Positions 33,159 to 41,624 of a stretch of DNA of 64,000 nucleotides are shown in pieces. This stretch comes from Paenibacillus sp. SY21-1. GTDB lineage: Bacteria; Bacillota; Bacilli; Paenibacillales; Paenibacillaceae. A program made the position numbers and the translations under genes. The stretch's first letter is position 1. Each line of letters starts with the position of its first letter. Below the pieces are notes generated by a model. That model ran no database searches, had not been told where the DNA came from, and worked only from the letters and a program-made list of their open reading frames with translations. The stretch lies in contig NZ_STGF01000032.1 in NCBI RefSeq assembly GCF_005222705.1, forward strand, positions 18,171 to 82,170. The letters are read 5' to 3'.

Positions 33159-33389
33159 ATGTGGAGGGAGTTCCTTTCCTTGTATGGAAAACGCGCGGCG
33201 GGCGCTGCGATCGGCCTGTTTTTTGGCTTGCTTTATTTGTTTGTCGGCTTTTGGGATATGCTGTTTGTCGCGCTGCTTGTCGCTGTCGGCTATTGGGTTG
33301 GCGTACAGAAGGAAATGAGCAATGGGCCGATCGTTCCATGGCGCAAGCTTTGGGAGCTGCTGACGGATCGATTCCGGCCGTTTAAATGA
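33159..33389 (+). CDS. DUF2273 small membrane protein
   Basis: 76-residue protein with two hydrophobic segments (about 16-31 and 34-50) after MWREFLSLYGKRAAGAAIG, then a basic tail. This size and pattern fit DUF2273 proteins, which usually sit beside amaP and asp23. AGAGGTGG lies 8 bases before the ATG. Likely a partner in the same membrane assembly. Confidence 0.82.
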   Translation: MWREFLSLYGKRAAGAAIGLFFGLLYLFVGFWDMLFVALLVAVGYWVGVQKEMSNGPIVPWRKLWELLTDRFRPFK

Positions 33390-33461
33390 TCCTGTGGTCT
33401 CCTCCGTACTCCGTATTTCGGGTTGCCGCGTATCCGGGGCAGGGAAGAGATCATAGGATTT
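33389..33461 (+). terminator. Terminator candidate before nusB
   Basis: ATCCTGTGGTCTC can pair with GAGATCATAGGAT (13 bp with G-U pairs) around a long loop, followed by TTTTTTG. The rest of the 221 bp gap before nusB holds a 16 bp palindrome and no gene that I can see. Confidence 0.5.
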
Positions 33462-33610
33462 TTTGAAATCTAGGTAGGTATAGGCAATGACATACGTAGT
33501 GTCGGCATCGATTTCTGCGCGGAACGACGGTTTAGCCGAAGGAAGATCGGCTGCAGCCGATTGCGCCGGATGAATGGACGATCGACACATCAATTGACGC
33601 GGAGGTTTGT

Positions 33611-34054
33611 ATGAAACGAAGATTAGCACGGGAAATTGCAGTATCAAGTTTATATCAGATGGAAATGAACGAAGTGTCGGCTGCTGAAGCGGTAGATATG
33701 TTGATGGAGGAGCTTTCACAAGAAAATGAAATCGGCGCCGATCCGGCGGAAGCGGGCAGCACGGCGGAGTTTGCCCGCGAGCTGGTGGGCGGCGTTCAGG
33801 AGCACAGGCAGGCAATCGACGGAATGCTGCAGCAATACTTGACCGGTTGGCAGGTAGACCGGCTGTCTCGGGTAGACCGGCAGGTGCTGAGGCTGGCCTG
33901 TTACGAAATGGTGTTCCGCGACGATGTACCGCCCAAAGCGACAATTAATGAAGCGATCGAGCTGGCGAAGCATTTCGGCTTTGAAGAGTCCGGCAAGTTC
34001 GTGAACGGCGTGCTGGGCAAGCTGCTCAAGGAAATCGACGAATTAAAATCTTGA
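33611..34054 (+). CDS. nusB: Transcription antitermination factor NusB
   Basis: 147-residue all-helical NusB. It starts KRRLAREIAVSSLYQMEMN and carries the conserved LSRVDRQVLRLACYEM and PPKATINEAIELAKHFG. It binds boxA RNA with NusE during rRNA transcription. CGGAGG precedes the ATG. Confidence 0.97.
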   Translation: MKRRLAREIAVSSLYQMEMNEVSAAEAVDMLMEELSQENEIGADPAEAGSTAEFARELVGGVQEHRQAIDGMLQQYLTGWQVDRLSRVDRQVLRLACYEMVFRDDVPPKATINEAIELAKHFGFEESGKFVNGVLGKLLKEIDELKS

Positions 34055-34093
34055 TTTACTATTCATAGCGATTAGCAGAAGGAGACATGAGCG

Positions 34094-34954
34094 ATGAGCG
34101 CACAAAGAATCGAAGGTAAAAAGGTATCCGACCAAATACGCGAGGAATTGATTGCGGAGACGAACAAGCTGAAGGAGCAAGGCGTTACTCCGGGGCTTGC
34201 GGTCGTGCTTGTCGGAGAAGATCCCGCTTCAAAGGTCTATGTCGGCGCGAAGGAGAAGGCGTGCGTGCAATTGGGCATCCATTCGGAAGTCATCAAGCTG
34301 CCTGCTGAAACGAGCGAGGAAGAGCTGCTGGCTGTCGTGGAGCGCTTGAACCAGGATGCGGCAATCAACGGTATTCTCGTCCAGCTGCCCTTGCCAAGGC
34401 ACATTAATGAAAAAGCGGTAATCGATGCCATTCTCCCGGCCAAGGATGTTGACGGCTTCCATCCGCAAAGCGTAGGCAATCTGGTTATCGGCGACGATAG
34501 TCTGCTGCCGTGCACGCCTGCCGGCGTAATCGAGCTGATCAAACGCAGCGGCGTTGACATTGCAGGGAAGCATGCTGTCGTTATTGGACGGAGCAACATC
34601 GTCGGCAAGCCGATGGCTCTGCTGCTGCTGCGCGAGCATGCAACGGTAACAATCTGCCACTCGCGGACAGCGAACATGGAGGAAATCGCCAAGCAAGCCG
34701 ATATTCTCGTCGTTGCAATCGGAAAACCGAAAGCGATCGGAAAAAGCTTCGTCAAGCCGGGAGCGATCGTGATTGACGTAGGCGTGAACCGGCTAGAGGA
34801 CGGCAAGCTTGCAGGCGATGTCGATTTCGACGATTGTCTCGATACGGCCGGCTTTATTACACCGGTACCGGGCGGAGTAGGTCCGATGACCATTACGATG
34901 CTGATGACGAACACGATTCATGCGGCAAAACGGGCAAACGGAATCGGAGTGTGA
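34094..34954 (+). CDS. folD: Methylenetetrahydrofolate dehydrogenase/cyclohydrolase
   Basis: 286-residue bifunctional folate enzyme. Seen: KVYVGAKEKACVQLGI with the catalytic Lys, QLPLPRHI, AKDVDGFHP, VIGRSNIVGKPMA in the NADP domain, and TPVPGGVGPMTITML near the end. AAGGAGA precedes the ATG. It supplies one-carbon units for purines and fMet. Confidence 0.97.
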   Translation: MSAQRIEGKKVSDQIREELIAETNKLKEQGVTPGLAVVLVGEDPASKVYVGAKEKACVQLGIHSEVIKLPAETSEEELLAVVERLNQDAAINGILVQLPLPRHINEKAVIDAILPAKDVDGFHPQSVGNLVIGDDSLLPCTPAGVIELIKRSGVDIAGKHAVVIGRSNIVGKPMALLLLREHATVTICHSRTANMEEIAKQADILVVAIGKPKAIGKSFVKPGAIVIDVGVNRLEDGKLAGDVDFDDCLDTAGFITPVPGGVGPMTITMLMTNTIHAAKRANGIGV

Positions 34955-34962
34955 CCCTGAAT

Positions 34963-36336
34963 ATGGCGGAGCAGCCTCGTATACTCACGATCAAGGATGT
35001 CAATCGCTATATTCGGATGAAAATGGATTCTGACCAGCTGCTTGGCGATGTCTGGCTGCGCGGTGAAATATCGAACTTCACCCATCATTCCAGCGGTCAT
35101 ATGTATTTTACGCTGAAGGACAAGGACAGCAAACTCAAAAGCGTCATGTTCGCCTCGCAAAACCAGCGTCTTCCCTTCATTCCGAAGGAGGGCGCGCGGG
35201 TTATTGCCCGAGGCAACATTTCGGTCTATGAGCGTGACGGCGCCTATCAGTTCTACGTGCAGGCTATGCAGCCGGACGGCATTGGCAGCCTTTATCTGGC
35301 TTATGAGCAGCTTAAAGCGAAGCTTGAGGCAGAGGGGCTGTTTGAAGCGGCGCGCAAACGGGCGATTCCTGCCTTTCCGCGAGCGATAGGGGTGATTACC
35401 TCCCCTACGGGCGCGGCGGTTCGCGATATTATGATTACGCTGCAGAGAAGGTATCCCGCTGCGCGCGTCTATTTATATCCCGTTCTCGTACAAGGCGAGC
35501 AGGCGGCTCCCTCCATCGTAAAGGCCATCGAAGCAATGAATCGTTTTGGCGAGCCCGACGTATTAATTGTGGGACGCGGTGGCGGCTCCCTGGAGGAGCT
35601 TTGGGCGTTTAACGAGGAGAAGGTTGCGAGAAGCATTGCCTCTTCCGATATTCCGGTAATTAGCGCCGTCGGTCACGAAACGGACTTCACGATTGCCGAT
35701 TTTGTTGCGGATTTGCGGGCAGCGACCCCGACGGCAGCCGCCGAGCTTGCCGTGCCGCATGCCGCTGAGCTGCGCAAGCACGTGGAGCGGCAGCGGCAGC
35801 AGCTTGTGCAAGCGATTAGATATCGGGCGCAGAGCGGCGGAGAAAAGCTGCAAAGGCTGCGCCGGTCTCCGTTTTTCCTGCATCCGCGCAAATACTTGCT
35901 GGAGCAGGCTGAGCGCCTCGATCGGCTGAACGAGCGTCTTGAGCAGCGGACGCGCATGGCTGCTGAACGGAGACGGACCAGGCTTGCCAGGCTGCAAACG
36001 TCGCTTGCCGCCCATCATCCGGGCGAGCGCGCCGCATTTGCGGTCAAGCGCGTGAACGATGCGAACCGGAGGCTGGAGCAGGCGATCCGCGCATACGTCA
36101 AGGAACGAAAAGTGAGCGTAGGCGGCTCGATCAGGCAGCTTGACGCTTTAAGTCCGCTCAAAGTCATGTCGCGCGGATACGGGCTTGTCTACGATGAGCA
36201 GGAACGGCGTCTAATCAAGTCGATTGCCGATGTCAAGCCAGGGGACATGGTGAAGGTGAAGGTGGCGGACGGACTAATGGATTGCAAGGTGCAATCGTTG
36301 AAGGAGGAGCGAAACGATGGAAGCAGCGGGTCATGA
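34963..36336 (+). CDS. xseA: Exodeoxyribonuclease VII large subunit
   Basis: 457-residue nuclease subunit. An N-terminal OB fold (LGDVWLRGEISNFTHHSSGH) is followed by the catalytic domain (VITSPTGAAVRDI, VGRGGGSLEELWAFN, SAVGHETDFTIADFVADLRAATP) and a long Arg/Glu-rich coiled coil. ATG 34963 begins the conserved domain; the frame continues left into folD without similarity. It overlaps xseB by 20 bp. Confidence 0.96.
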   Translation: MAEQPRILTIKDVNRYIRMKMDSDQLLGDVWLRGEISNFTHHSSGHMYFTLKDKDSKLKSVMFASQNQRLPFIPKEGARVIARGNISVYERDGAYQFYVQAMQPDGIGSLYLAYEQLKAKLEAEGLFEAARKRAIPAFPRAIGVITSPTGAAVRDIMITLQRRYPAARVYLYPVLVQGEQAAPSIVKAIEAMNRFGEPDVLIVGRGGGSLEELWAFNEEKVARSIASSDIPVISAVGHETDFTIADFVADLRAATPTAAAELAVPHAAELRKHVERQRQQLVQAIRYRAQSGGEKLQRLRRSPFFLHPRKYLLEQAERLDRLNERLEQRTRMAAERRRTRLARLQTSLAAHHPGERAAFAVKRVNDANRRLEQAIRAYVKERKVSVGGSIRQLDALSPLKVMSRGYGLVYDEQERRLIKSIADVKPGDMVKVKVADGLMDCKVQSLKEERNDGSSGS

Positions 36337-36571
36337 ACAGCTTAGCTTTGAGCAAGCACTGGATAAGCTGGAGGCAATCGTATCCAAGCTGGAGAACGGG
36401 GATGTTCCCCTTGAGCTGGCAATTGAATTGTTTCAGGAGGGCATGCAGCTTTCCCGTCTATGCGGCGGCAAGCTGGAGCAAGTTGAGCAGAGAATCGAGC
36501 TCCTAATCGAATCGGAGCAAGGCTTTCAGAAAAAACCGTTTGCGCCGGTAAACGAGGATAAAGGGGAATAA
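36317..36571 (+). CDS. xseB: Exodeoxyribonuclease VII small subunit
   Basis: 84-residue helical XseB with LSFEQALDKLEAIVSKLENGD and PLELAIELFQEGMQLS, the family core. It overlaps the end of xseA and uses AAGGAGGAG inside that gene, so the subunits are made together. Confidence 0.96.
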   Translation: MEAAGHEQLSFEQALDKLEAIVSKLENGDVPLELAIELFQEGMQLSRLCGGKLEQVEQRIELLIESEQGFQKKPFAPVNEDKGE

Positions 36572-36573
36572 GC

Positions 36574-37488
36574 TTGAGCGAGCAATCAGCAATTCAACAA
36601 TACTTAAAGCAGTGCGCGGCCTTGATTGAGAGCGAGCTGGTGAAGTCGCTCCCTGCTGCATGGGATGTTCCCGAGCAGCTTGCTCAGTCGATGTTCTATT
36701 CGCTCGAAGCGGGCGGCAAGCGGCTTAGGCCGGCTCTCATTCTGACGGCTGCGGAAGCGGTGCGGGGAAGCAAGGCTTCTTATGACGCATCGTTGCCCGT
36801 CGCTTGCGCGGTTGAATACATTCATACGTATTCGCTCGTGCATGATGACCTGCCGGCTATGGACGATGACGATTATCGCCGAGGAAAGCTGACGAACCAT
36901 AAGGTGTTCGGGGAGGCAATGGCTATTCTGTCCGGCGATGCGCTGCTGACCCACGCCTTTTATCTGGTAGCTCAAGCGGCAAAAAATAACGGCATCAGCG
37001 CCGAGACAGCGCTTCATATCGTAGAGGATCTGGCGAAGCTGGCCGGCGCTCCCGGCATGGTGGGCGGTCAGGCGGCGGATATGCTCGGCGAGCAGGGGAT
37101 TACGTCCATTGAAGAGCTGGAATATATCCATCTGCATAAGACAAGCGATTTGATCGTTTTCTCCGTGACGGCAGGCGGACGAATCGGCGGAGCGACCGAG
37201 CGTCAGCTCGAACTGCTTGAGACGTACGGACGAAATATCGGGCTCGCTTTTCAAATTCAAGACGATATTCTCGATTTGGTCGGGGATGAGCAGAAGCTGG
37301 GCAAAAAAACGAATAGCGACGTAGAGCAGAATAAAGTGACCTATCCTTTTCTGATCGGGCTTAACGAGAGCAAAGCCCAAGTCGAGAGACTTACTCAAGA
37401 GGCGAAATCGGCTGTCCTGGAGGCCGGTTTTGAGAAACCGGAAAGACTGCTTGACATCGCCGACTATCTCGTTCAGCGCGATCACTAG
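36574..37488 (+). CDS. ispA: Polyprenyl synthetase (farnesyl diphosphate synthase)
   Basis: 304-residue trans-prenyltransferase. Seen: GGKRLRPAL, the first Asp-rich motif DDLPAMD (91-97) and the second QIQDDILD (near 225-232). TTG start 2 bp after xseB with AAAGGGGA upstream. Product length (C15 or longer) is inferred from the yqiD/ispA position before dxs rather than proved by residues. Confidence 0.93.
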   Translation: MSEQSAIQQYLKQCAALIESELVKSLPAAWDVPEQLAQSMFYSLEAGGKRLRPALILTAAEAVRGSKASYDASLPVACAVEYIHTYSLVHDDLPAMDDDDYRRGKLTNHKVFGEAMAILSGDALLTHAFYLVAQAAKNNGISAETALHIVEDLAKLAGAPGMVGGQAADMLGEQGITSIEELEYIHLHKTSDLIVFSVTAGGRIGGATERQLELLETYGRNIGLAFQIQDDILDLVGDEQKLGKKTNSDVEQNKVTYPFLIGLNESKAQVERLTQEAKSAVLEAGFEKPERLLDIADYLVQRDH

Positions 37489-37510
37489 CGGCGGGCGCTC
37501 CCTTTTGCGT

Positions 37511-37539
37511 TTGGGAAAGACTGCCCGTTATGCTATAAT
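37511..37539 (+). promoter_or_regulatory. Promoter candidate of dxs
   Basis: TTGGGA (37511-37516), 17-base spacer, and TATAAT (37534-37539) with an upstream TG making an extended -10. Confidence 0.6.
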
Positions 37540-37601
37540 AGGAAAAATGTCGATGTCTAATGGACGGCTTAACAGCTGTCTGCGAAAGCGAGGAAGGTAA
37601 T

Positions 37602-39500
37602 GTGCTGCTAGATCAGATTAACGGACCTCAAGATTTGAAAGCTCTATCAATTGCCGAACTGGAGCAATTAGCGGAGGAAATCCGTCAATTTCTAATTGAA
37701 AAGCTTTCCGTAACGGGGGGCCATCTCGCTCCTAATTTGGGCGTTGTTGAGCTGACCCTGGCTATGCATTATTTATTTAATAGTCCGCAGGATAAATTTA
37801 TTTATGACGTCGGACACCAGTCCTACGTTCACAAAATATTGACCGGCCGTAAGGACCGGTTTGATACGCTTCGCAAATATAAAGGCTTGTGCGGCTTCGT
37901 CAAACGTGCCGAAAGCGAGCATGATGTGTGGGAAGCGGGCCACAGCAGCACTTCGTTGTCTGCGGCGATGGGGATGGCGTTGGCTAGAGATTTGAAGGGC
38001 GAGCGCAATCGTGTCGTTGCCGTCATCGGCGATGGCGCTTTGACTGGCGGGATGGCGCTTGAGGCGCTTAACCACATCGGCCACGAGAAGAAAAACCTGA
38101 TGGTCATTCTGAACGACAACGAAATGTCGATCGCTCCGAACGTCGGCGCGTTGCACCATTATTTGGGCAAAATCAGAACAGATCGCCACTATCAGAAGGC
38201 GAAGGACGATTTGCAGCAGCTGCTCAACAAAATTCCCGCAATCGGCGGAAAGCTAGCGAAGACGGCGGAACGCTTCAAGGACAGCCTGAAGTATTTGCTG
38301 GTCAGCGGCATTTTGTTTGAGCAATTCGGCTTTACGTATCTAGGACCGGTTGACGGACACGATACGGAGCAATTGCTGGACATTTTGAAGCAGGCCGACC
38401 AGGTTCAGGGACCGGTGCTTGTTCATGTGCTGACGGTCAAAGGCAAGGGCTATTCGCCTGCGGAAGCGGACTCCTTCAAATGGCACGGCATTACGCCGTA
38501 CAAAATCGAATCGGGCCAGGTTGTTAAAGCGGTTGGGCCTCCGGTCTATACCGATGTATTCGGCGATATGCTGATCCAGCTGGCAGACCAGGACGAGAGA
38601 ATTGTAGCGGTTACCCCTGCCATGCCGGGCGGCTCAGGCCTGCTTAAATTTGCCGCCAAATATCCGGAACGGATGATCGATGTCGGCATTGCCGAGCAGC
38701 ATGCGGCAACCATGTCGGCAGCGCTTGCGATGGAAGGGCTTAAGCCGGTTTTTGCGGTTTATTCGACTTTCTTGCAGCGAGCGTACGATCAGGTTGTTCA
38801 TGACATTTGCCGACAAAATCTAAACGTGATTTTTGCGATTGACCGCGCCGGCTTCGTTGGACCTGACGGCGAAACGCATCATGGCGTCTACGATATTTCA
38901 TTCCTTCGTCATGTGCCGAATCTCGTCGTCATGATGCCTAAGGATGAGAACGAGCTGCGGCGGATGATGAGAACTGCGGCGGATTACGAGCAAGGACCGA
39001 TTGCCATTCGTTATCCGCGGATTGCAGGGCTTGGAATTGAGCTCGATGCCGAGCCTGAACCGCTTCCGATCGGGAAGTGGGAGACGGTGAGGGAAGGCGA
39101 TTCCGGCGTTATTCTCGCGATCGGGCCAATGCTTCAGGTTGCCGAGGAAGCGGCTGAATTGCTGAAGCGCGAAGGCTTGAACGTCCAAATCGTCAATGCA
39201 AGGTTTATTAAGCCGCTGGATGAGCAAATGCTGCTGGCGCTCGCTTCCGAAGGGAAAAGCATGATCGTGCTGGAAGAGGGAGCGGAGCTTGGGGGCTTTG
39301 GCAGCTCGGTGCTTGAGTTTTATTCTTTGAACGGGATTTATACGCAGCCGGTTCGCATTATCGGCATACCGGACATTTTTGTGGAGCATGGCACGATTCA
39401 GGAGCAGCGGAAGGAAGTCGGCTTGACGGCCGAGCGAGTTGCCGCTGAAATGAAAGCGATGAGGCCTCGCTTGATCAAGCGTGTAACGGGTACTCCGTAA
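37602..39500 (+). CDS. dxs: 1-deoxy-D-xylulose-5-phosphate synthase
   Basis: 632-residue thiamine-dependent enzyme that joins pyruvate and glyceraldehyde 3-phosphate, the first step of the MEP isoprenoid pathway. Seen: GHQSYVHKILTGR, the TPP motif GDGALTGGMALEALN (from residue 143), and DVGIAEQHA in the transketolase-like domain. GTG 37602 gives MLLDQING, the usual family start, with AAGCGAGG about 9 bases upstream. Confidence 0.96.
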   Translation: MLLDQINGPQDLKALSIAELEQLAEEIRQFLIEKLSVTGGHLAPNLGVVELTLAMHYLFNSPQDKFIYDVGHQSYVHKILTGRKDRFDTLRKYKGLCGFVKRAESEHDVWEAGHSSTSLSAAMGMALARDLKGERNRVVAVIGDGALTGGMALEALNHIGHEKKNLMVILNDNEMSIAPNVGALHHYLGKIRTDRHYQKAKDDLQQLLNKIPAIGGKLAKTAERFKDSLKYLLVSGILFEQFGFTYLGPVDGHDTEQLLDILKQADQVQGPVLVHVLTVKGKGYSPAEADSFKWHGITPYKIESGQVVKAVGPPVYTDVFGDMLIQLADQDERIVAVTPAMPGGSGLLKFAAKYPERMIDVGIAEQHAATMSAALAMEGLKPVFAVYSTFLQRAYDQVVHDICRQNLNVIFAIDRAGFVGPDGETHHGVYDISFLRHVPNLVVMMPKDENELRRMMRTAADYEQGPIAIRYPRIAGLGIELDAEPEPLPIGKWETVREGDSGVILAIGPMLQVAEEAAELLKREGLNVQIVNARFIKPLDEQMLLALASEGKSMIVLEEGAELGGFGSSVLEFYSLNGIYTQPVRIIGIPDIFVEHGTIQEQRKEVGLTAERVAAEMKAMRPRLIKRVTGTP

Positions 39501-39516
39501 TTGGTAAGGGAGAAGT

Positions 39517-40341
39517 ATGACAACAACTGCTAAAGAACGTATTGATGTGCTGCTAGTGGAACGCGGTTTTTTTGACAGCAGAGTGAAAGCGAAGGCCGCG
39601 TTGATGGCGGGGCTCGTGCTGGTCGATAATGAGCCGGTCGACAAAAGCGGAATGAAGGTTGCGCGCTCTGCAGACATTAAGGTAAAAGGCGCTTTGCATC
39701 CTTATGTCAGCCGCGGCGGTTTAAAGCTGGAAAAAGCCGTCCGCGAATTCGGAATCGACCTGTCGGGACGCGTCATGCTCGATATCGGCGCGTCGACGGG
39801 CGGCTTTACCGATTGCGCGCTTCAGAACGGCGCTTCGTATGTCTATGCGATTGACGTCGGTTACAACCAGTTGGACTGGTCGCTGCGGCAGGATGAACGC
39901 GTGCATGTCATGGAGCGGACGAATTTCCGTTATACGCAGCCAAGTGATCTAGATGGTCCGCAGCCTACGTTCGCTACGATCGACGTTTCGTTTATTTCGC
40001 TCAAGCTGATTTTGCCCGCGCTGTCGGGGCTTCTGCTAAAGGGCTCGCATGTTGTGGCGCTCATTAAGCCGCAATTTGAGGCGGGACGCGAGAAGGTGGG
40101 CAAATCGGGTGTCGTTCGCGATGCGGCGGTTCACGAGGAGGTTCTCGCATCCGTCCTGGCTGCAGCCGGCGAATTAGGCTATGCTATGCGGGAGCTTACG
40201 TATTCTCCGATTACCGGAGGCGAAGGCAACATCGAATTTCTCGTATATTGGGAATGGACCGGTGATACTTCCGCGTCTCCCGTTGATGAAGCTCTCATAC
40301 AGGAAATCGTAAAGGCTGCCAATTCGACGTTCAAAGCCTAG
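39517..40341 (+). CDS. TlyA-type rRNA 2'-O-methyltransferase (YqxC)
   Basis: 274-residue protein with an N-terminal S4 RNA-binding domain (RIDVLLVERGFFDSRVKAKAA) and a Rossmann SAM domain (VMLDIGASTGGFTDCALQNG, then TIDVSFISLKLILPAL and LIKPQFEAGRE). TlyA homologues 2'-O-methylate rRNA; the exact target here is not known. AAGGGAGA precedes the ATG. Confidence 0.92.
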   Translation: MTTTAKERIDVLLVERGFFDSRVKAKAALMAGLVLVDNEPVDKSGMKVARSADIKVKGALHPYVSRGGLKLEKAVREFGIDLSGRVMLDIGASTGGFTDCALQNGASYVYAIDVGYNQLDWSLRQDERVHVMERTNFRYTQPSDLDGPQPTFATIDVSFISLKLILPALSGLLLKGSHVVALIKPQFEAGREKVGKSGVVRDAAVHEEVLASVLAAAGELGYAMRELTYSPITGGEGNIEFLVYWEWTGDTSASPVDEALIQEIVKAANSTFKA

Positions 40342-40379
40342 CCAAACTGCCGTTAAGGCTCATGTTTGCAACTATAAGG

Positions 40380-40417
40380 GATGCCCGCAGTTTTTAACTG
40401 AAGCGGCATCTTTTTTA
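40380..40417 (+). terminator. Terminator after the TlyA-type gene
   Basis: GATGCC and GGCATC outer arms with CAGTT/AACTG inside, followed by six T. The rest of the 338-358 bp gap (40418-40678) holds only a weak promoter candidate: TTGCGA at 40541, 17 bases, TAAACT. Confidence 0.8.
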
Positions 40418-40699
40418 TATCACTTCAAGAACTGGACGGAGTTAAGCCTGATTGACCTATCGGGAATCGCTGAATGGCCGGTATTTTTGTCATTACGGTC
40501 AGATGCTGCTCTTTCTTTATGCATCATTGTATAATTTTGCTTGCGATAGCGGTTGCGTTTTGATAAACTGAGGTAAACCAAACAAATGTTCGCAGAAGGT
40601 GGACGAGAAGCTCCTCTACAAGCAACGAGAATATCCACCAAGATGGAATCGTTGGTTTACAGAGTGGAGGGATGAAGCCTGAACGGCGATTGGTTCATT

Positions 40700-41140
40700 A
40701 TGGTTGCAGCCGGAGCATTGCTCCTGTTTTGGGGATATCGCATTTTTTATCGATGGCTGTATGCGCCAGCAAGCATGAATCGTTTGCGTCTTGGCAAGGG
40801 CGGAGCGCTGAAGCCTGATGACGAACATATCGCGCTGCTGGAGCAAGCGGGTTACGAGGTTACTTCCGGGAAACATAGGATTCCCGTTCCAATTGAACTT
40901 GACGGCGCGCCGCTTGGCAGCGGCAGCCGGTTGTACATTGATTATATAGCAGAGAAGGACAAGCGGATGTATGTCGTGAAGACGGCACGCGAGCGCATGC
41001 CGATGGATTGGAGTGCAAGCGGCGTTCGGGAACGACTGCTCGTTTACGCCTTGCTTTTGCCTGAATGCTCAGGGGTGCTGGTCGTGGACGCCAAGCTGAG
41101 GAGCGTTAGAAAAGTTACGTTTCATATATCCGATTTTTAA
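40700..41140 (+). CDS. Unknown protein, N-terminal helix plus soluble domain
   Basis: 146 residues from the ATG at 40700. There is one membrane helix at the N terminus and a soluble alpha/beta domain (LEQAGYEVTSGKHRIPVPIE, then LYIDYIAEKDKRMYVVKTARE). The Asp...Lys spacing in IDYIAEKDKRMYVVKTA recalls PD-(D/E)XK nuclease-like folds, but this is only a resemblance. ATG 40700 has no ribosome binding site. GTGGAGGG lies 7 bases before an in-frame CTG at 40679, just after an in-frame stop at 40673, so translation may really begin at that CTG (153 residues). It lies 18 bp before argR. Family not recognised. Confidence 0.7.
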   Translation: MVAAGALLLFWGYRIFYRWLYAPASMNRLRLGKGGALKPDDEHIALLEQAGYEVTSGKHRIPVPIELDGAPLGSGSRLYIDYIAEKDKRMYVVKTARERMPMDWSASGVRERLLVYALLLPECSGVLVVDAKLRSVRKVTFHISDF

Positions 41141-41158
41141 AACGGAGGGTTTAATTGT

Positions 41159-41611
41159 ATGAAGGGAATTCGACAATTCAGGATTAAAGAAATCATATCC
41201 AGCAAGGAAATTGAAACGCAGGAGGAACTGGTTGAAGCGCTTCGGGCGACGGGCATGCAAGTGACGCAGGCTACCGTCTCGCGCGATATGAAGGAGCTGA
41301 TGCTCATCAAGGTGCCGGTTGCCGAAGGGCGATACAAGTATTCGCTGCCGCATGAGCCGAGCCGACAGAACCCGATTCACAAGCTGAAGCGTTCGTTGCT
41401 TGATCACTTTGTCCATATCGATTATACGGATAATCTCGTCGTCATGAAATGTCAGCCGGGGACGGCTAACGCCATTGGCGCGCTTATTGACAATATGGAA
41501 TGGCCGGCCGTCATGGGCACGATTTGCGGCGACGATACGATTCTAATGATTTGCAGAACGAAAGCGCAAAGCGGAGAGACTGTCGAGCAACTGCTTGAGC
41601 TACTAAATTAG
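41159..41611 (+). CDS. argR: Arginine repressor ArgR/AhrC
   Basis: 150-residue hexameric arginine sensor. Seen: winged helix with TQATVSRDMKEL, and the C-terminal oligomerisation and arginine domain (VVMKCQPGTANAIGALID, then GTICGDDTILMICR). It represses arginine biosynthesis and activates catabolism. CGGAGGG precedes the ATG. Directly upstream of recN as in Bacillus. Confidence 0.96.
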   Translation: MKGIRQFRIKEIISSKEIETQEELVEALRATGMQVTQATVSRDMKELMLIKVPVAEGRYKYSLPHEPSRQNPIHKLKRSLLDHFVHIDYTDNLVVMKCQPGTANAIGALIDNMEWPAVMGTICGDDTILMICRTKAQSGETVEQLLELLN

Positions 41612-41624
41612 GGAGGACACATTC

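Noticed and set aside
36604..37485. 293-residue open frame opposite ispA
   Set aside because: Shadow of ispA without ribosome binding site or protein-like composition.
40672..40755. ATG at 40672 directly after GGAGGG
   Set aside because: It is out of frame with the unknown gene before argR, leads only to a short ORF, and is too close to the ribosome binding site.
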